From Terriglobia bacterium (lineage in GTDB: Bacteria > Acidobacteriota > Terriglobia > Acidiferrales > UBA7541): a DNA stretch of 64,000 nt. The notes under the pieces were generated by a model. It saw only the letters and a program-made list of their open reading frames with translations. It ran no database searches and was not told where the DNA came from. Every line of letters begins with the position of its first letter. Position 1 is the first letter of the stretch. Location of the stretch: the NCBI GenBank assembly GCA_020073485.1, contig JAIQFB010000005.1:124001-188000 (forward strand). Reading direction: 5' to 3'. This document shows positions 7,589-16,766 of the stretch, in pieces. Made by a program: the position numbers and the translations under genes.

Positions 7589-9370
7589 ATGTCAGAGTCC
7601 GGAGTCAGCGTGCAAACCATTCCCGGCGATTTTGAGCTCGATAAACGTGCCGGAGAACTGCGCAAGGATGGCCTGACCATCCGGCTTCCCGAACAGCTCT
7701 TCCGCCTTCTGGCGCTTCTTGCCGAGCACTCGGGTCAGGTGGTGACCCGGGAACAGATTCGCAGCAGTTTGTGGTCGGATCGCTTCGTTAATTTCGACGA
7801 CAGCATTAATTCAGCCATCAAGCGTCTCCGGCAGTGCCTGGCGGACTCGGCCATGAATCCCCGGCTCATTAAGACATTGCCTGGCCGCGGGTACCGGTTC
7901 GCGGTGCCTACCGAGCCAATCCGGCCCATCTCCAAAGTCGATGCCGACCCCAACGAGGCCCGGGAACCGCGCCTGGCGGTGTTGGCGTTCCGCAATCTTT
8001 CCGGCAATCCCGCCGAGGAACACCTGGCGGCCGGGTTGACCGACGCGCTGGTTACGGCGCTGACGAAAGTTCCGAAACTGCACGTGGTATCGCGACGCGG
8101 CGCATCATCGAACAATGGATCGGATCGCGGGATGGCCGCGACCGGCAGGATGTCGAAGGTGGACGCCGTGGTGCGCGGCACCGTCTTGCGCAGCGGAGAT
8201 TGCGTGCGGGTTACGGTGCAATTGCTGCACGTCGCGACGGAAGAATATCTGTGGGCTGAGAACTACGATTACATGTTCAGCGATATCCTGGCGTTCCATT
8301 CCGATGTCAGCGGAGCCATCGCCGACCATGTTTCCGATAAGCTTCTTCCCGGACGCCCCCATCGCCTGCCCGCACCCGTGCATCCCCGCCGCCCCGCCGC
8401 CTACCAGGCGTTTCTGAAGGGGCATCACGTTTTCAAGAATGTTACCGACGAAGGATTGTGGAAGGCCCGGCACTACTGGAAGAAAGCGATTCGCGAAGAC
8501 CCTCACTATGCGCGGGCTTATGCGGGCCTCGCTGAGTCCTACAACATGCTGGGAATTACCGGCCTGCTTCCGGCGCTGGACGCCGTGGGACACGCGCGGG
8601 AAGCGGCCATCAAGGCGCTGGAGATTGACGAGTCGCTCAGCGAGGCGCATACCGCGCTTGGCTTCACACGGATGCTCGAATGGGACTGGGACGGCGCAGG
8701 CAAGGAGTTCCGGCGCGCCCTGCAGCTGGATCCAAACTTTGCCTCGGGTAATCCCTGCCACTATGTCGAATATTTGCTGGCCATCGGGAGGCCTGAAACC
8801 GCTGTTGCCGAACTCGAGCGCGCCCAGGAGATGCAGCCGCTCTCCCTATTCCTTAGCGTGATCCTTGGCTGGACCTATTACGGAGCCCGGCAATACGACA
8901 AAGCCGTCCGCCAGCACCGCCGGGTTGTGGCCATCGAGCCGCAATTCGGCATGGCTCATTGGTGCCTCGGGTTGGGTTATTCTCAAATGCGCAAGTACCG
9001 AACAGCGATCGAGGAGTTCCAAAAAGCGACTCTTTCCGGTGGCCCGCATAACGCCCTCGCCGCCACCGGCTATGTCTACGCCATGATGGGCGACCGGGAA
9101 CGGGCGGAGCACTTTGTGAGGGAACTGAAGCGCCTGCAACGCACCAGCTATACGCCCCCTTACGCTTTTGCCGCCATTTATGCGGGGTTGGGCGAAAACG
9201 ACGCCGCATTTGAATGGCTCGGCCGGGCGCAAAAGGCCCACGATGTCGGCCTGATTTGGCTGAAATGGGATCCGCAATTCGACAATCTGCGGCCGGATCC
9301 GCGATTTCAGGCCATCCTGGGCGGAATCGGCCTGCAGGGCGCGGCCTATTCGACTAGCGCGGCGGACTAA
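7589..9370 (+). CDS. CadC-like winged-helix regulator with TPR repeats
   Basis: The protein has 593 residues. The N-terminal 100 or so form an OmpR/CadC-type winged-helix DNA-binding domain (GDFELDKRAGELRKDG, LLALLAEHSGQVVTREQI, ending PGRGYRF). A central segment (LAVLAFRNLSGNPAEEHLAAG, VVRGTVLRSGDCVRVTVQL) matches the TolB-like domain seen in adenylate-cyclase-like regulators. The C-terminal half consists of TPR-type helical repeats. No transmembrane helix is evident. Acidobacterial genomes contain many paralogues of this architecture. The ATG at 7589 is preferred over an in-frame GTG 33 bases upstream. Its target is unknown; the TonB receptor downstream on the same strand is a reasonable guess only. 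Confidence 0.82.
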   Translation: MSESGVSVQTIPGDFELDKRAGELRKDGLTIRLPEQLFRLLALLAEHSGQVVTREQIRSSLWSDRFVNFDDSINSAIKRLRQCLADSAMNPRLIKTLPGRGYRFAVPTEPIRPISKVDADPNEAREPRLAVLAFRNLSGNPAEEHLAAGLTDALVTALTKVPKLHVVSRRGASSNNGSDRGMAATGRMSKVDAVVRGTVLRSGDCVRVTVQLLHVATEEYLWAENYDYMFSDILAFHSDVSGAIADHVSDKLLPGRPHRLPAPVHPRRPAAYQAFLKGHHVFKNVTDEGLWKARHYWKKAIREDPHYARAYAGLAESYNMLGITGLLPALDAVGHAREAAIKALEIDESLSEAHTALGFTRMLEWDWDGAGKEFRRALQLDPNFASGNPCHYVEYLLAIGRPETAVAELERAQEMQPLSLFLSVILGWTYYGARQYDKAVRQHRRVVAIEPQFGMAHWCLGLGYSQMRKYRTAIEEFQKATLSGGPHNALAATGYVYAMMGDRERAEHFVRELKRLQRTSYTPPYAFAAIYAGLGENDAAFEWLGRAQKAHDVGLIWLKWDPQFDNLRPDPRFQAILGGIGLQGAAYSTSAAD

Positions 9371-9935
9371 CCCGCTCGCTCTTGATCTAACACCTCAGGT
9401 CTAACCTCCTCGATAGAAGCCCAAGTGCGTTATCGAAACTTGGTCTCGTTCTTGAATGATCGATCCCTATGTTTGGAAAGACATTTGGCCCTAATTTTCA
9501 TCTGTCATATGTCGATCAGGAGATTGTCAGATAGATGTCAGGTATTTTCAGTTGACACCCAATTCCTCAGGCATGACACTGCCACAACGGGATTTGTGTT
9601 AGATCGGGCGTTTAACTCGAAATAACGTGCGCTTGTATTTTTATGAGCAATATCGCCGCATAGGGTGTTCGGCGGGCTGAACACTGTGAATGCAAAACCA
9701 TTTTATGCCATCAGTCCACAGGTTCGGGACAATCCCCGGAGCGCACGAGTGATACCGAAAGCGTAATTGGAATTATTGGTAAGTATTGCCGTGGGTGGTG
9801 TTGCCGGACATGAATGTAGCGTATCGGGCCATTTAGGGCAATTCAGTGTCATTTAGATGGTTTCAGGGGTGAAAGGTCAAGTTGTTGCGTACTTGAACGT
9901 CTGGGGTGTTTACAAGAAAATTGGAGGATATCGAA
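9371..9935. other. Intergenic leader of TonB receptor, no gene seen
   Basis: About 565 bases, more AT-rich than the flanking genes. A 66-codon ORF at 9425-9625 has no ribosome-binding site or recognisable family. A strong GGAGG lies at the right end, before the receptor ATG. No convincing promoter or structured RNA was recognised. Confidence 0.5.
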
Positions 9936-12900
9936 ATGGCATTTCGTTTGAACAGTAGCAGAATTCTCAGGCTGGTCCTGTGCGCGGCCGTGCTGTTGGC
10001 CTCGTTCGGCGCCCAGCGATCGTTCGCGCAGGCGGTTGGCGCGACGCTCACCGGCACGGTGACGGACCCATCGGGGGCCGCCATTGCCAATGCGCAAGTT
10101 TCCATTTTAAATACGGCGACCGGGGTGCCGCGAGACGTTACCAGCAACACTGATGGAATCTACTCGGCGCCGAACCTGGTGCCCGGTGTTTATTCGATAA
10201 CCATAACAGCGGCAGGCTTTTCAAAGACCGTACAGACCGGCATCACCCTTACGGTTGGCGCCACGCAAACCTTGAACATAGCGCTGCAGGTCGGGCAGGC
10301 GAGCCAGACCGTGGAAGTCACGGCCGAGGCCCCGACGGTCAACCTGACCAACGCCGAAATCGGCGCGCTCACCACGGAAACGACGATCAAGGAGCTGCCG
10401 CTCAACGGGCGTTCCTGGAGCACCCTGGCAAACCTTCAGCCCGGCGTCTATCAGCTGCACACGCAGCCCGACATCAATAGCCGCGACAGGTTCACGCGCG
10501 GTTACGGTTCCCAATTGTCGATTTCCGGCGCGCGGCCTCAGCAGAACAACTACCGCGTGGACGGCATCAGCATCAACGACCCCGCGAACGGCGGCCCCGG
10601 CAACGTCCTCGGCTCGAACGCCGGCGTCGATGCGATCTCGGAATTCTCCGTGTTGACCACCAATTATTCCACCGAGTACGGCCGGGCGTCGGGTGGCGTC
10701 ATCAACGCAACGACGAAGTCCGGCACGAACGATTTCCACGGAAGCGCGTATGAATTCCTGCGTAACAGCTGGCTGGACGCGCCGAACTTCTATGACCCGA
10801 ACGGCGTGACACCACCGTTCCGGCGCAACCAGTTTGGCGCTTCGGCGGGCGGGCCAATCATCAAGAACAAGACCTTCGTGTTCGGCGATTATGAGGGTCT
10901 GCGCCAGTCAAAAGGCCTATCGTTCTCGAAAATCGCTCCTAATGTGTCCCCGACTGGCACGACAGTGGGTACTGTTGGTGGAGTTCCGAATACACCCTAC
11001 ACGGTCGACCCGACTGTCCTGACGTATTTGAAGGCGTTCTTTCCGGATCAGACCGGCACCGTTAATGGCAGGAAGGTTTGCGCCATTACCCCGGTGGCGG
11101 GAACTCCAAACGAAAATTTTTGTTCATTTGGCGCCAACCAAGTGAGCACTGAAAATTATTACATCATTCGCGCTGATCACGTGATTTCGGAAAAGGACAG
11201 CATCAGCGGGACATTCTTCCGCGATACTTCCACCACCGGCACACCGGACGAGTACAACAACAAAGTGGTGGATACCGCGCAGAACAGCACCTTTGCGACG
11301 GTTTCCTGGACTCACTCGTTCACCGCATCCTTCGTCAATTCCGCTCGCTTCGGCTATCACCGCGACTTCCAAGGTGGCCCAGCGGGCGCCGTGGCACTCA
11401 ACTCCAAGGCAACGGACACCACGTTTGGGGCCATCCCGGGATTTGACGCTCCGCAGGTCTTCTTTGGCGGCAATGCGTTATTTACGGGCGGTGTGACGTC
11501 GTTTAACCCACAGGTCAACCACTTCAATACCTACCAATTCTATGATGACGCGTTCCTGGTCAAAGGGAAACATTCCCTGAAATTCGGCTTCAGCATGGAA
11601 AAAGACCAGCTCAATGACATCCGCTCGCCGCGCCCCGGAGGCATTTTTACCTACGGCGGAATGGACGCTTTCCTGCAAAACCAGGGAGGCAAACTCACGA
11701 CGGATTTGCCAGGTCTGGTTGCCCCAGTCGAACCCAGGGCGGCGATCTACGGCGCGTATGTTCAGGACGATTGGAAAATCCGGCCCAATCTGACCATCAA
11801 TCTTGGTGTGCGATACGAACCGATGCAGATTCCCTACGATGCGCAGGGAAAAAATGCCACGTTGCTTTCTATATTCGATACAACCGGCACGCAGTTGCCC
11901 GTTTGCGGAAAGGCGATTCCGGGGCAGTGCAATGCCCAGACCTACGGGCTCTTTCATAACAACACGCTGAAAGACTTCAGCCCACGAGTCGGTTTCGCTT
12001 GGGATCCGCAGAACAACGGAAAGATGTCGATCCGCGGTGGAATCGGCCTGTACGACCAACTGCCTCTGATCGCATTCATGGGCAGTTCCGTCAATGCCAA
12101 TACCGCGCCGTTCCTGCAATCCGGCAGCGCCAACTTCACTCCAGGAGCATTCGCACCGGCACCTGCAAATTGCGCTACCGCTCCTTCGCCCAAACCGGCG
12201 TTTTGCCAGATTAACGTAGCGAAAAGCAACCGCGTCGCGTTCGTCGACCAGAATCCGAAGCGCGCTTACGTGATGCAGTGGAATTTCACGATCCAGCGTG
12301 AAATCTTCCCCAATCTCACGGTCTTGGTCGGTTACGTGGGATCTCACGGAGTACATGGCACCACTCAGGTTGATGATGTCAACATGGTGCTCCCAACTGT
12401 AAATTCCTCGGGATATCTGTGGCAGTGCGAAAATGCGGCGCATCCTTTTCCCGTGGGCGGCGCTAACATCAATGACTGCCCCGTGATAGGAGTGAGTGTG
12501 CCGGCCAGTCCAACAGGCGTTACCCCTGTCGTTAACGCTGTCCCTTTGCCGACGCTGAATCAAAGCTTTGGACGTCTCCCCGCTACATTTTTCCGGAATT
12601 CGTCGGTGTACCACGGCATGATGGCCCAAGTGACAAAAAAAATGAGCCATGGCTTCCAGGTGGAAGGTTCCTTCACCTGGCAGAAGTCCATCGACACAGC
12701 CTCCGGGGCGGTCATTTCCGACTCCGTGATCACTGCAATCTCCACGCTGAATTGGTTCGACCCTAAGCTTACTCGGGGAGTTTCCGACTTCAACAATTCA
12801 AAGGTTCTTTCCATTAATTACCTCTGGAACGTGCCAACGCCAAAAACATGGACGGGCTTTGCCGATAAGGCTCTCGGTGGATGGCAGTTGGGCGGCATCT

Positions 12901-13472
12901 TCTCAGCTTCCTCTGGACAGCCGTTTTCAGCGGTCATGACTGGCCAAAATGGGGATGCTCTCGGTTTGAACAACACCGACCCATTCTCTTACCCGAACCG
13001 CCTCGCTTCATGCGGCAATAACCTTACCAATCCGGGTAACGTCAACAATTACGTCAAGCTGCAGTGCTTCCAAATCCCGGCTCCTGTTGTTGTGGGTGGT
13101 GTTCATTTCATTCCACTCGGCAATGCAGGGCGCAATATCATGACGGGACCTGGACTTGAGAGTCTTGATTTCTCCGTGGTCAAAAACACCAAGGTTCCAA
13201 AGATCTCGGAGACCTTCAATGTCCAGTTCCGCCTGGAAGTCTTTAACATCACCAACCGGGTCAATTTCAGCCCCCCGGTTACGAATGAATTCCTTTTTGA
13301 TGCCAGTACCCTCGCGCCTGGTCAGGTTGCTGCTCCTGGACCGACGGGCGCTTGCACCGGCGCCAATAGTGGACCTAGCGGATGCAATGGATCCGCCGGC
13401 GCCCTCAGTGGTGGAGATGGCACCGCAACCGATGCGCGCCAGATGCAGTTGTCTTTGAAAGTGATCTGGTAA
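9936..13472 (+). CDS. Oar-like TonB-dependent outer membrane receptor
   Basis: From the ATG with a GGAGG site 8 bases upstream, this is 1178 residues. A signal peptide (LVLCAAVLLASFGAQRSFAQA) is followed by a carboxypeptidase-regulatory-like beta-sandwich at about residues 30-120 (ATLTGTVTDPSGAAIANAQV). A plug region follows (IKELPLNGRSWSTLANLQPG, YRVDGISINDP, SEFSVLTTNYSTEYGRASGG), then a long beta-barrel with many aromatic-ended strands. The final strand ends QLSLKVIW, with the C-terminal aromatic usual for outer membrane proteins. This Oar-like family is greatly expanded in Acidobacteriota and is thought to import large substrates such as oligosaccharides or peptides. The following secreted lactonase genes suggest a sugar- or lactone-related locus, but specificity is unknown. 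Confidence 0.9.
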   Translation: MAFRLNSSRILRLVLCAAVLLASFGAQRSFAQAVGATLTGTVTDPSGAAIANAQVSILNTATGVPRDVTSNTDGIYSAPNLVPGVYSITITAAGFSKTVQTGITLTVGATQTLNIALQVGQASQTVEVTAEAPTVNLTNAEIGALTTETTIKELPLNGRSWSTLANLQPGVYQLHTQPDINSRDRFTRGYGSQLSISGARPQQNNYRVDGISINDPANGGPGNVLGSNAGVDAISEFSVLTTNYSTEYGRASGGVINATTKSGTNDFHGSAYEFLRNSWLDAPNFYDPNGVTPPFRRNQFGASAGGPIIKNKTFVFGDYEGLRQSKGLSFSKIAPNVSPTGTTVGTVGGVPNTPYTVDPTVLTYLKAFFPDQTGTVNGRKVCAITPVAGTPNENFCSFGANQVSTENYYIIRADHVISEKDSISGTFFRDTSTTGTPDEYNNKVVDTAQNSTFATVSWTHSFTASFVNSARFGYHRDFQGGPAGAVALNSKATDTTFGAIPGFDAPQVFFGGNALFTGGVTSFNPQVNHFNTYQFYDDAFLVKGKHSLKFGFSMEKDQLNDIRSPRPGGIFTYGGMDAFLQNQGGKLTTDLPGLVAPVEPRAAIYGAYVQDDWKIRPNLTINLGVRYEPMQIPYDAQGKNATLLSIFDTTGTQLPVCGKAIPGQCNAQTYGLFHNNTLKDFSPRVGFAWDPQNNGKMSIRGGIGLYDQLPLIAFMGSSVNANTAPFLQSGSANFTPGAFAPAPANCATAPSPKPAFCQINVAKSNRVAFVDQNPKRAYVMQWNFTIQREIFPNLTVLVGYVGSHGVHGTTQVDDVNMVLPTVNSSGYLWQCENAAHPFPVGGANINDCPVIGVSVPASPTGVTPVVNAVPLPTLNQSFGRLPATFFRNSSVYHGMMAQVTKKMSHGFQVEGSFTWQKSIDTASGAVISDSVITAISTLNWFDPKLTRGVSDFNNSKVLSINYLWNVPTPKTWTGFADKALGGWQLGGIFSASSGQPFSAVMTGQNGDALGLNNTDPFSYPNRLASCGNNLTNPGNVNNYVKLQCFQIPAPVVVGGVHFIPLGNAGRNIMTGPGLESLDFSVVKNTKVPKISETFNVQFRLEVFNITNRVNFSPPVTNEFLFDASTLAPGQVAAPGPTGACTGANSGPSGCNGSAGALSGGDGTATDARQMQLSLKVIW

Positions 13473-13491
13473 CCACACTCAACAGCCGCTC

Positions 13492-13519
13492 TGGCGCCGG
13501 AGCTTCTGCTCCGGCGCCA
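13492..13519 (+). terminator. Strong intercistronic hairpin after TonB receptor
   Basis: A perfect 12-base stem (TGGCGCCGGAGC paired with its complement) closes a TTCT loop, 20 bases after the receptor stop and 45 bases before the next ATG. There is no U-tract behind it, so it may act as an mRNA-stabilising or attenuating hairpin between the receptor and lactonase genes instead of as a full intrinsic terminator. Confidence 0.6.
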
Positions 13520-13563
13520 AGGTGGTTCAACTTCCGCAGGTCGATTCTCCCAGGACGATTCCC

Positions 13564-14595
13564 ATGAAAATGAACAAGCTTGCGGGTTTTGCCATTCTGA
13601 CGATCCTCGCGGCGTGCACATTCGCCAAAGCCCAGAATTATGGCGAAGTGGACCGCGTCGATCCGGCTGCCGATGCCATTGTTCCCGCCAATGCCCTGGT
13701 CGAAAAACTGGGAGACGGGTTTCAGTTCCTGGAAGGCCCGATCTGGATTCATGCCAAGCACCAAGGGTATCTGCTGTTCAGCGATATCCCGGCGAACGTG
13801 ATTCGCAAGTGGGATCCCAAGAACGGCTTTTCCGTCTATCTGGAGAAGAGCGGGTACACCGGACCGGACGATCCCGACGCCGGCGGACAAACTAACAACG
13901 GATTCGGGATGGTCATTCTCGTCGGCTCCAACGGCATCACTCTGGACCGGCAGGGAAGGCTGGTCTTCTGCACGCACGGCGACCGCCAGCTGGTGCGCAT
14001 CGAGAAGAACGGCAAGCGCACCGTACTCGCGAGCCGTTACGAAGGCAAGCGGCTGAACAGTCCCAACGACGTGGTGGTGAAGTCGGACGGTTCGATTTAC
14101 TTTACCGATCCGCCGTCCGGCCTGCGGCAGGGGGACAAGGACCCCAAGAAGGAATTGTCCTTCAACGGAGTCTATCGGCTGAAAAACGGAAAGCTGACCC
14201 TGCTGGTGAACGATTTCACGCGCCCGAATGGAATCGCGTTTTCGCCCGACGAAAAATATCTGTACGTGAATGACACCATCAAGAAAATCATCAAGCGCTT
14301 TGATGTGCAGCCCGACGGCACCATCGCCAACGGCCAGGTCATTACGGACATGAACTCCGACACGCGGCCCGGAGCGCCCGACGGCATGAAGGTCGACCAG
14401 AAGGGCAACATTTACTGCACCGGACCGGGCGGATTCTGGATCATGTCCCCCGAGGGCAAGCATCTGGCGACGGTCAACACCAAGCAGTTGCCGGCGAATC
14501 TGAACTGGGGCGACGATGACGCGAAAACCCTCTATCTGACCGCGCGCACGGGCCTGTATCGCATACGCCTCAACATTCCGGGCGTTCGGCCATAA
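13564..14595 (+). CDS. Secreted SMP-30/gluconolactonase-like protein, copy 1
   Basis: This 343-residue protein has a signal peptide (MKMNKLAGFAILTILAACTFAKA) and the six-bladed SMP-30/gluconolactonase propeller. Expected metal-site residues are visible: Glu in FLEGPIW, Asn in LNSPNDVVVKSDG and Asp in GAPDGMKVDQKGN. Family members hydrolyse sugar lactones or related esters using a divalent metal in the propeller channel. The signal peptide puts this one in the periplasm or outside the cell. The ORF is open 14 codons upstream, but the chosen start gives a clean signal peptide. The next gene is a close paralogue. Confidence 0.88.
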   Translation: MKMNKLAGFAILTILAACTFAKAQNYGEVDRVDPAADAIVPANALVEKLGDGFQFLEGPIWIHAKHQGYLLFSDIPANVIRKWDPKNGFSVYLEKSGYTGPDDPDAGGQTNNGFGMVILVGSNGITLDRQGRLVFCTHGDRQLVRIEKNGKRTVLASRYEGKRLNSPNDVVVKSDGSIYFTDPPSGLRQGDKDPKKELSFNGVYRLKNGKLTLLVNDFTRPNGIAFSPDEKYLYVNDTIKKIIKRFDVQPDGTIANGQVITDMNSDTRPGAPDGMKVDQKGNIYCTGPGGFWIMSPEGKHLATVNTKQLPANLNWGDDDAKTLYLTARTGLYRIRLNIPGVRP

Positions 14596-14645
14596 ATTTT
14601 CTTTTCGATTGGAACCGCGAATTTCAAAAGGGAGTAACCTCGCTC

Positions 14646-15677
14646 ATGGCAAAAAAACTTGGAATCTTATTTCTAGCTTTTGCTTCGATGTTCATCGCAG
14701 CCGGACTTTCCGCGCAAGACGCCGGAAAAATTATCCGCCTCGATCCCGGCCTCGACGCGCTGATTTCCCCCGACGCCCATATTGAAAAATTGAAGGATGG
14801 CTTTGGCTTCCTCGAGGGCCCGGTCTGGGTGCACACCACCAAGCCGGGCTACCTGCTGTTCAGCGACATTCCGGCGAACGTGATCGACAAGTGGACGCCG
14901 GACGGCAAGGTCACCACGTTCCTGGACAAGAGCGGCTTTGCGGGCGACGATCCCGGAGACGCCGGCTACCAGATGAACAACGGATTCAAGACTGTCACGC
15001 TGTATGGCTCGAACGGCGTCACGTTCGATAAGCAAGGGCGCATTACCTGGGTGCAGCACGGGGACCGCTCGGTCATGCGCCTGGAAAAAGGCGGCAAGCG
15101 CACGGTGCTGGCAAGCAAATACGAAGGCAAGCGCCTGAACAGCCCGAACGATCTGGTCTACAAATCCGACGGGTCGCTTTATTTTACGGATCCCCCGTTC
15201 GGCCTTCGCAAACTGGCCGACGATCCCAAGAAGGAATTGCCCTATGCCGGCGTGTTTCTGCTGTCCAAAGGAAAACTCCAACTGATCATCAAGGACCTGC
15301 AGGCGCCTAATGGCATCGCCTTCTCGCCGGACGAGAAATATCTGTATGTGAACGACTCCTTCGGCAAGAAGTACATGCGCTATGAAGTGCAGCCGGACGG
15401 CACCGTGGCCAACGGAAAAGTATTCATGGACATGACCGCGAGCAAGGAAGACGGCGTGCCTGACGGAATGAAGGTCGATCAGAAGGGGAACATCTACGGC
15501 GCGGGTCCGGGCGGTGTATGGGTGATGTCGCCGGAAGGAAAGCATCTCGGGACCATCAAGCCGGCGGAAAATCCAGCCAATCTGGCCTGGGGAGATGCCG
15601 ACGGGAAGACTCTGTACTTCACCGCGGTCACCGGGCTTTACCGGCTGCGCGTGAACGTTGCCGGAATTCGGCCGTAA
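14646..15677 (+). CDS. Secreted SMP-30/gluconolactonase-like protein, copy 2
   Basis: This 343-residue paralogue of the preceding gene has the same length, the same blade order and the same metal-site motifs (FLEGPVW, LNSPNDLVYKSDG, GVPDGMKVDQKGN). Its signal peptide is LGILFLAFASMFIAAGLSAQ. A GGGAG-type ribosome-binding site precedes the ATG. The 50-base spacing and shared strand point to co-transcription after tandem duplication. N-termini and surface loops differ (for example PDEKYLYVNDSFGKKYMRY here against NDTIKKIIKRF), so the two copies may prefer different lactones. Confidence 0.88.
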   Translation: MAKKLGILFLAFASMFIAAGLSAQDAGKIIRLDPGLDALISPDAHIEKLKDGFGFLEGPVWVHTTKPGYLLFSDIPANVIDKWTPDGKVTTFLDKSGFAGDDPGDAGYQMNNGFKTVTLYGSNGVTFDKQGRITWVQHGDRSVMRLEKGGKRTVLASKYEGKRLNSPNDLVYKSDGSLYFTDPPFGLRKLADDPKKELPYAGVFLLSKGKLQLIIKDLQAPNGIAFSPDEKYLYVNDSFGKKYMRYEVQPDGTVANGKVFMDMTASKEDGVPDGMKVDQKGNIYGAGPGGVWVMSPEGKHLGTIKPAENPANLAWGDADGKTLYFTAVTGLYRLRVNVAGIRP

Positions 15678-15746
15678 TTCAAGCGCAAGGTTTTATTAAA
15701 TTACATACAGCGAACACGTGTACAGCCCGAACGAGGAGGTTTTTCG

Positions 15747-16217
15747 ATGAAACGTTTCCCAATGGCGGTGATCGTTGCGATCCTGGCCTTCACGCCGCTT
15801 GCTTTTGCGCAGACCAAGTCCGGCTCTTCCGCCGCGACGGTCGAAGCACAATTGAAAAAGTTCGACCACGACTGGCTGGACGCCGAGAAGCGGCTCGACG
15901 TGGCCTACTGCGAGAAGTATTTCGCCGATGGATACGTCCTGGTCTTTCCGAATGGCCAGGCGTACACGAAGAAAGAGTGGCTGGATATTCTCCGGGGCCC
16001 CGACCACCCGACGATCACGTTCCTGGATCCCGAGGACATCAAGGTGCACCTGTTCGGGAACGTTGCGATCCTGACCGACCACACCACGCTCAAGGGCCAC
16101 GACAGCAAAGGCAACAGCATGGACGGCGAGTTTAACGTCTTCCGCGTGGTCACCAAGCAGAATGGCGTCTGGCTGGCCAGCGGCGTGGTCATGAACGCGA
16201 TCGCGGCCAAGAAGTAA
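15747..16217 (+). CDS. Secreted NTF2-fold (DUF4440/SnoaL-like) protein
   Basis: This 156-residue protein has a signal peptide (PMAVIVAILAFTPLAFAQ). The rest fits the DUF4440 branch of the NTF2-like fold: an opening amphipathic helix with DHDWLDAEKRLDVAYCEKYFADGYV, then FPNGQAYTKKEWLDIL, and alternating strands ending FRVVTKQNGVWLASGVV. Such cone-shaped alpha+beta proteins bind small hydrophobic ligands or act as enzymes, and function cannot be assigned from the fold. An AGGAGG Shine-Dalgarno lies just upstream. A second protein of the same kind follows. Confidence 0.78.
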   Translation: MKRFPMAVIVAILAFTPLAFAQTKSGSSAATVEAQLKKFDHDWLDAEKRLDVAYCEKYFADGYVLVFPNGQAYTKKEWLDILRGPDHPTITFLDPEDIKVHLFGNVAILTDHTTLKGHDSKGNSMDGEFNVFRVVTKQNGVWLASGVVMNAIAAKK

Positions 16218-16298
16218 GCCGCGCGAATATCGGCGGAGCTGCTGAAAGCGGCATTTCGGAAATCTGGAAGAGATAAGTTTGTAATGGAGAGGATCGCC

Positions 16299-16766
16299 AT
16301 GAAATTCATTTATGGATTGGCCGCAGGTTTTCTGGTTATGGTCGCGACGGCCGCGCTGGCCCTGGGCCAGACGCCCAAGAAGACAAGCCAGGAAGACGTC
16401 GCCGGCACGGTGTCTGTGCTGGATCATATCTGGCTGGATGCCGCGCACAATCGCGACACCGGAACGATGGCCTGGCTGTTCGCCGACAACTTCGTCGAGA
16501 TTCATCCCGGCGGAGAAATCGTCAACAAGACGGAGCAGATCGATCAGATCAAGGACACTTCCCGCGATATCAACGAAATCCATCCTGACGACATCAAAGT
16601 GCTGTACACCTCGCCGGATTCCGCCATCATACTGGACACCACCACTATTCGCGGAGTCAGCGGCGGCGTGAAATACGACGGCAAATATAAAGTGATTCGC
16701 GTCTTCGTGAAGCAGCAAGGCCGCTGGCGCGCCGCGGGAGCGGGTATCGCCCCCATCATGCCCTGA
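16299..16766 (+). CDS. Secreted NTF2-fold (DUF4440/SnoaL-like) protein, second copy
   Basis: This 155-residue protein has a signal peptide (KFIYGLAAGFLVMVATAALALG) and the same fold pattern as its upstream neighbour: LDHIWLDAAHNRDTGTMAWLFADNFVE, HPGGEIVNKTEQIDQIKD and a final strand pair FVKQQGRWRAAGAG. The ATG at 16299 has GGAGAGG 6 bases upstream and gives a normal signal peptide; an ATG 15 bases earlier does not. The two are diverged paralogues. It is the last gene with ordinary chromosomal character before the island boundary. Confidence 0.75.
   Translation: MKFIYGLAAGFLVMVATAALALGQTPKKTSQEDVAGTVSVLDHIWLDAAHNRDTGTMAWLFADNFVEIHPGGEIVNKTEQIDQIKDTSRDINEIHPDDIKVLYTSPDSAIILDTTTIRGVSGGVKYDGKYKVIRVFVKQQGRWRAAGAGIAPIMP

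Noticed and set aside
9425-9625. 66-codon plus-strand ORF before the TonB receptor
   Set aside because: No ribosome-binding site or family resemblance.
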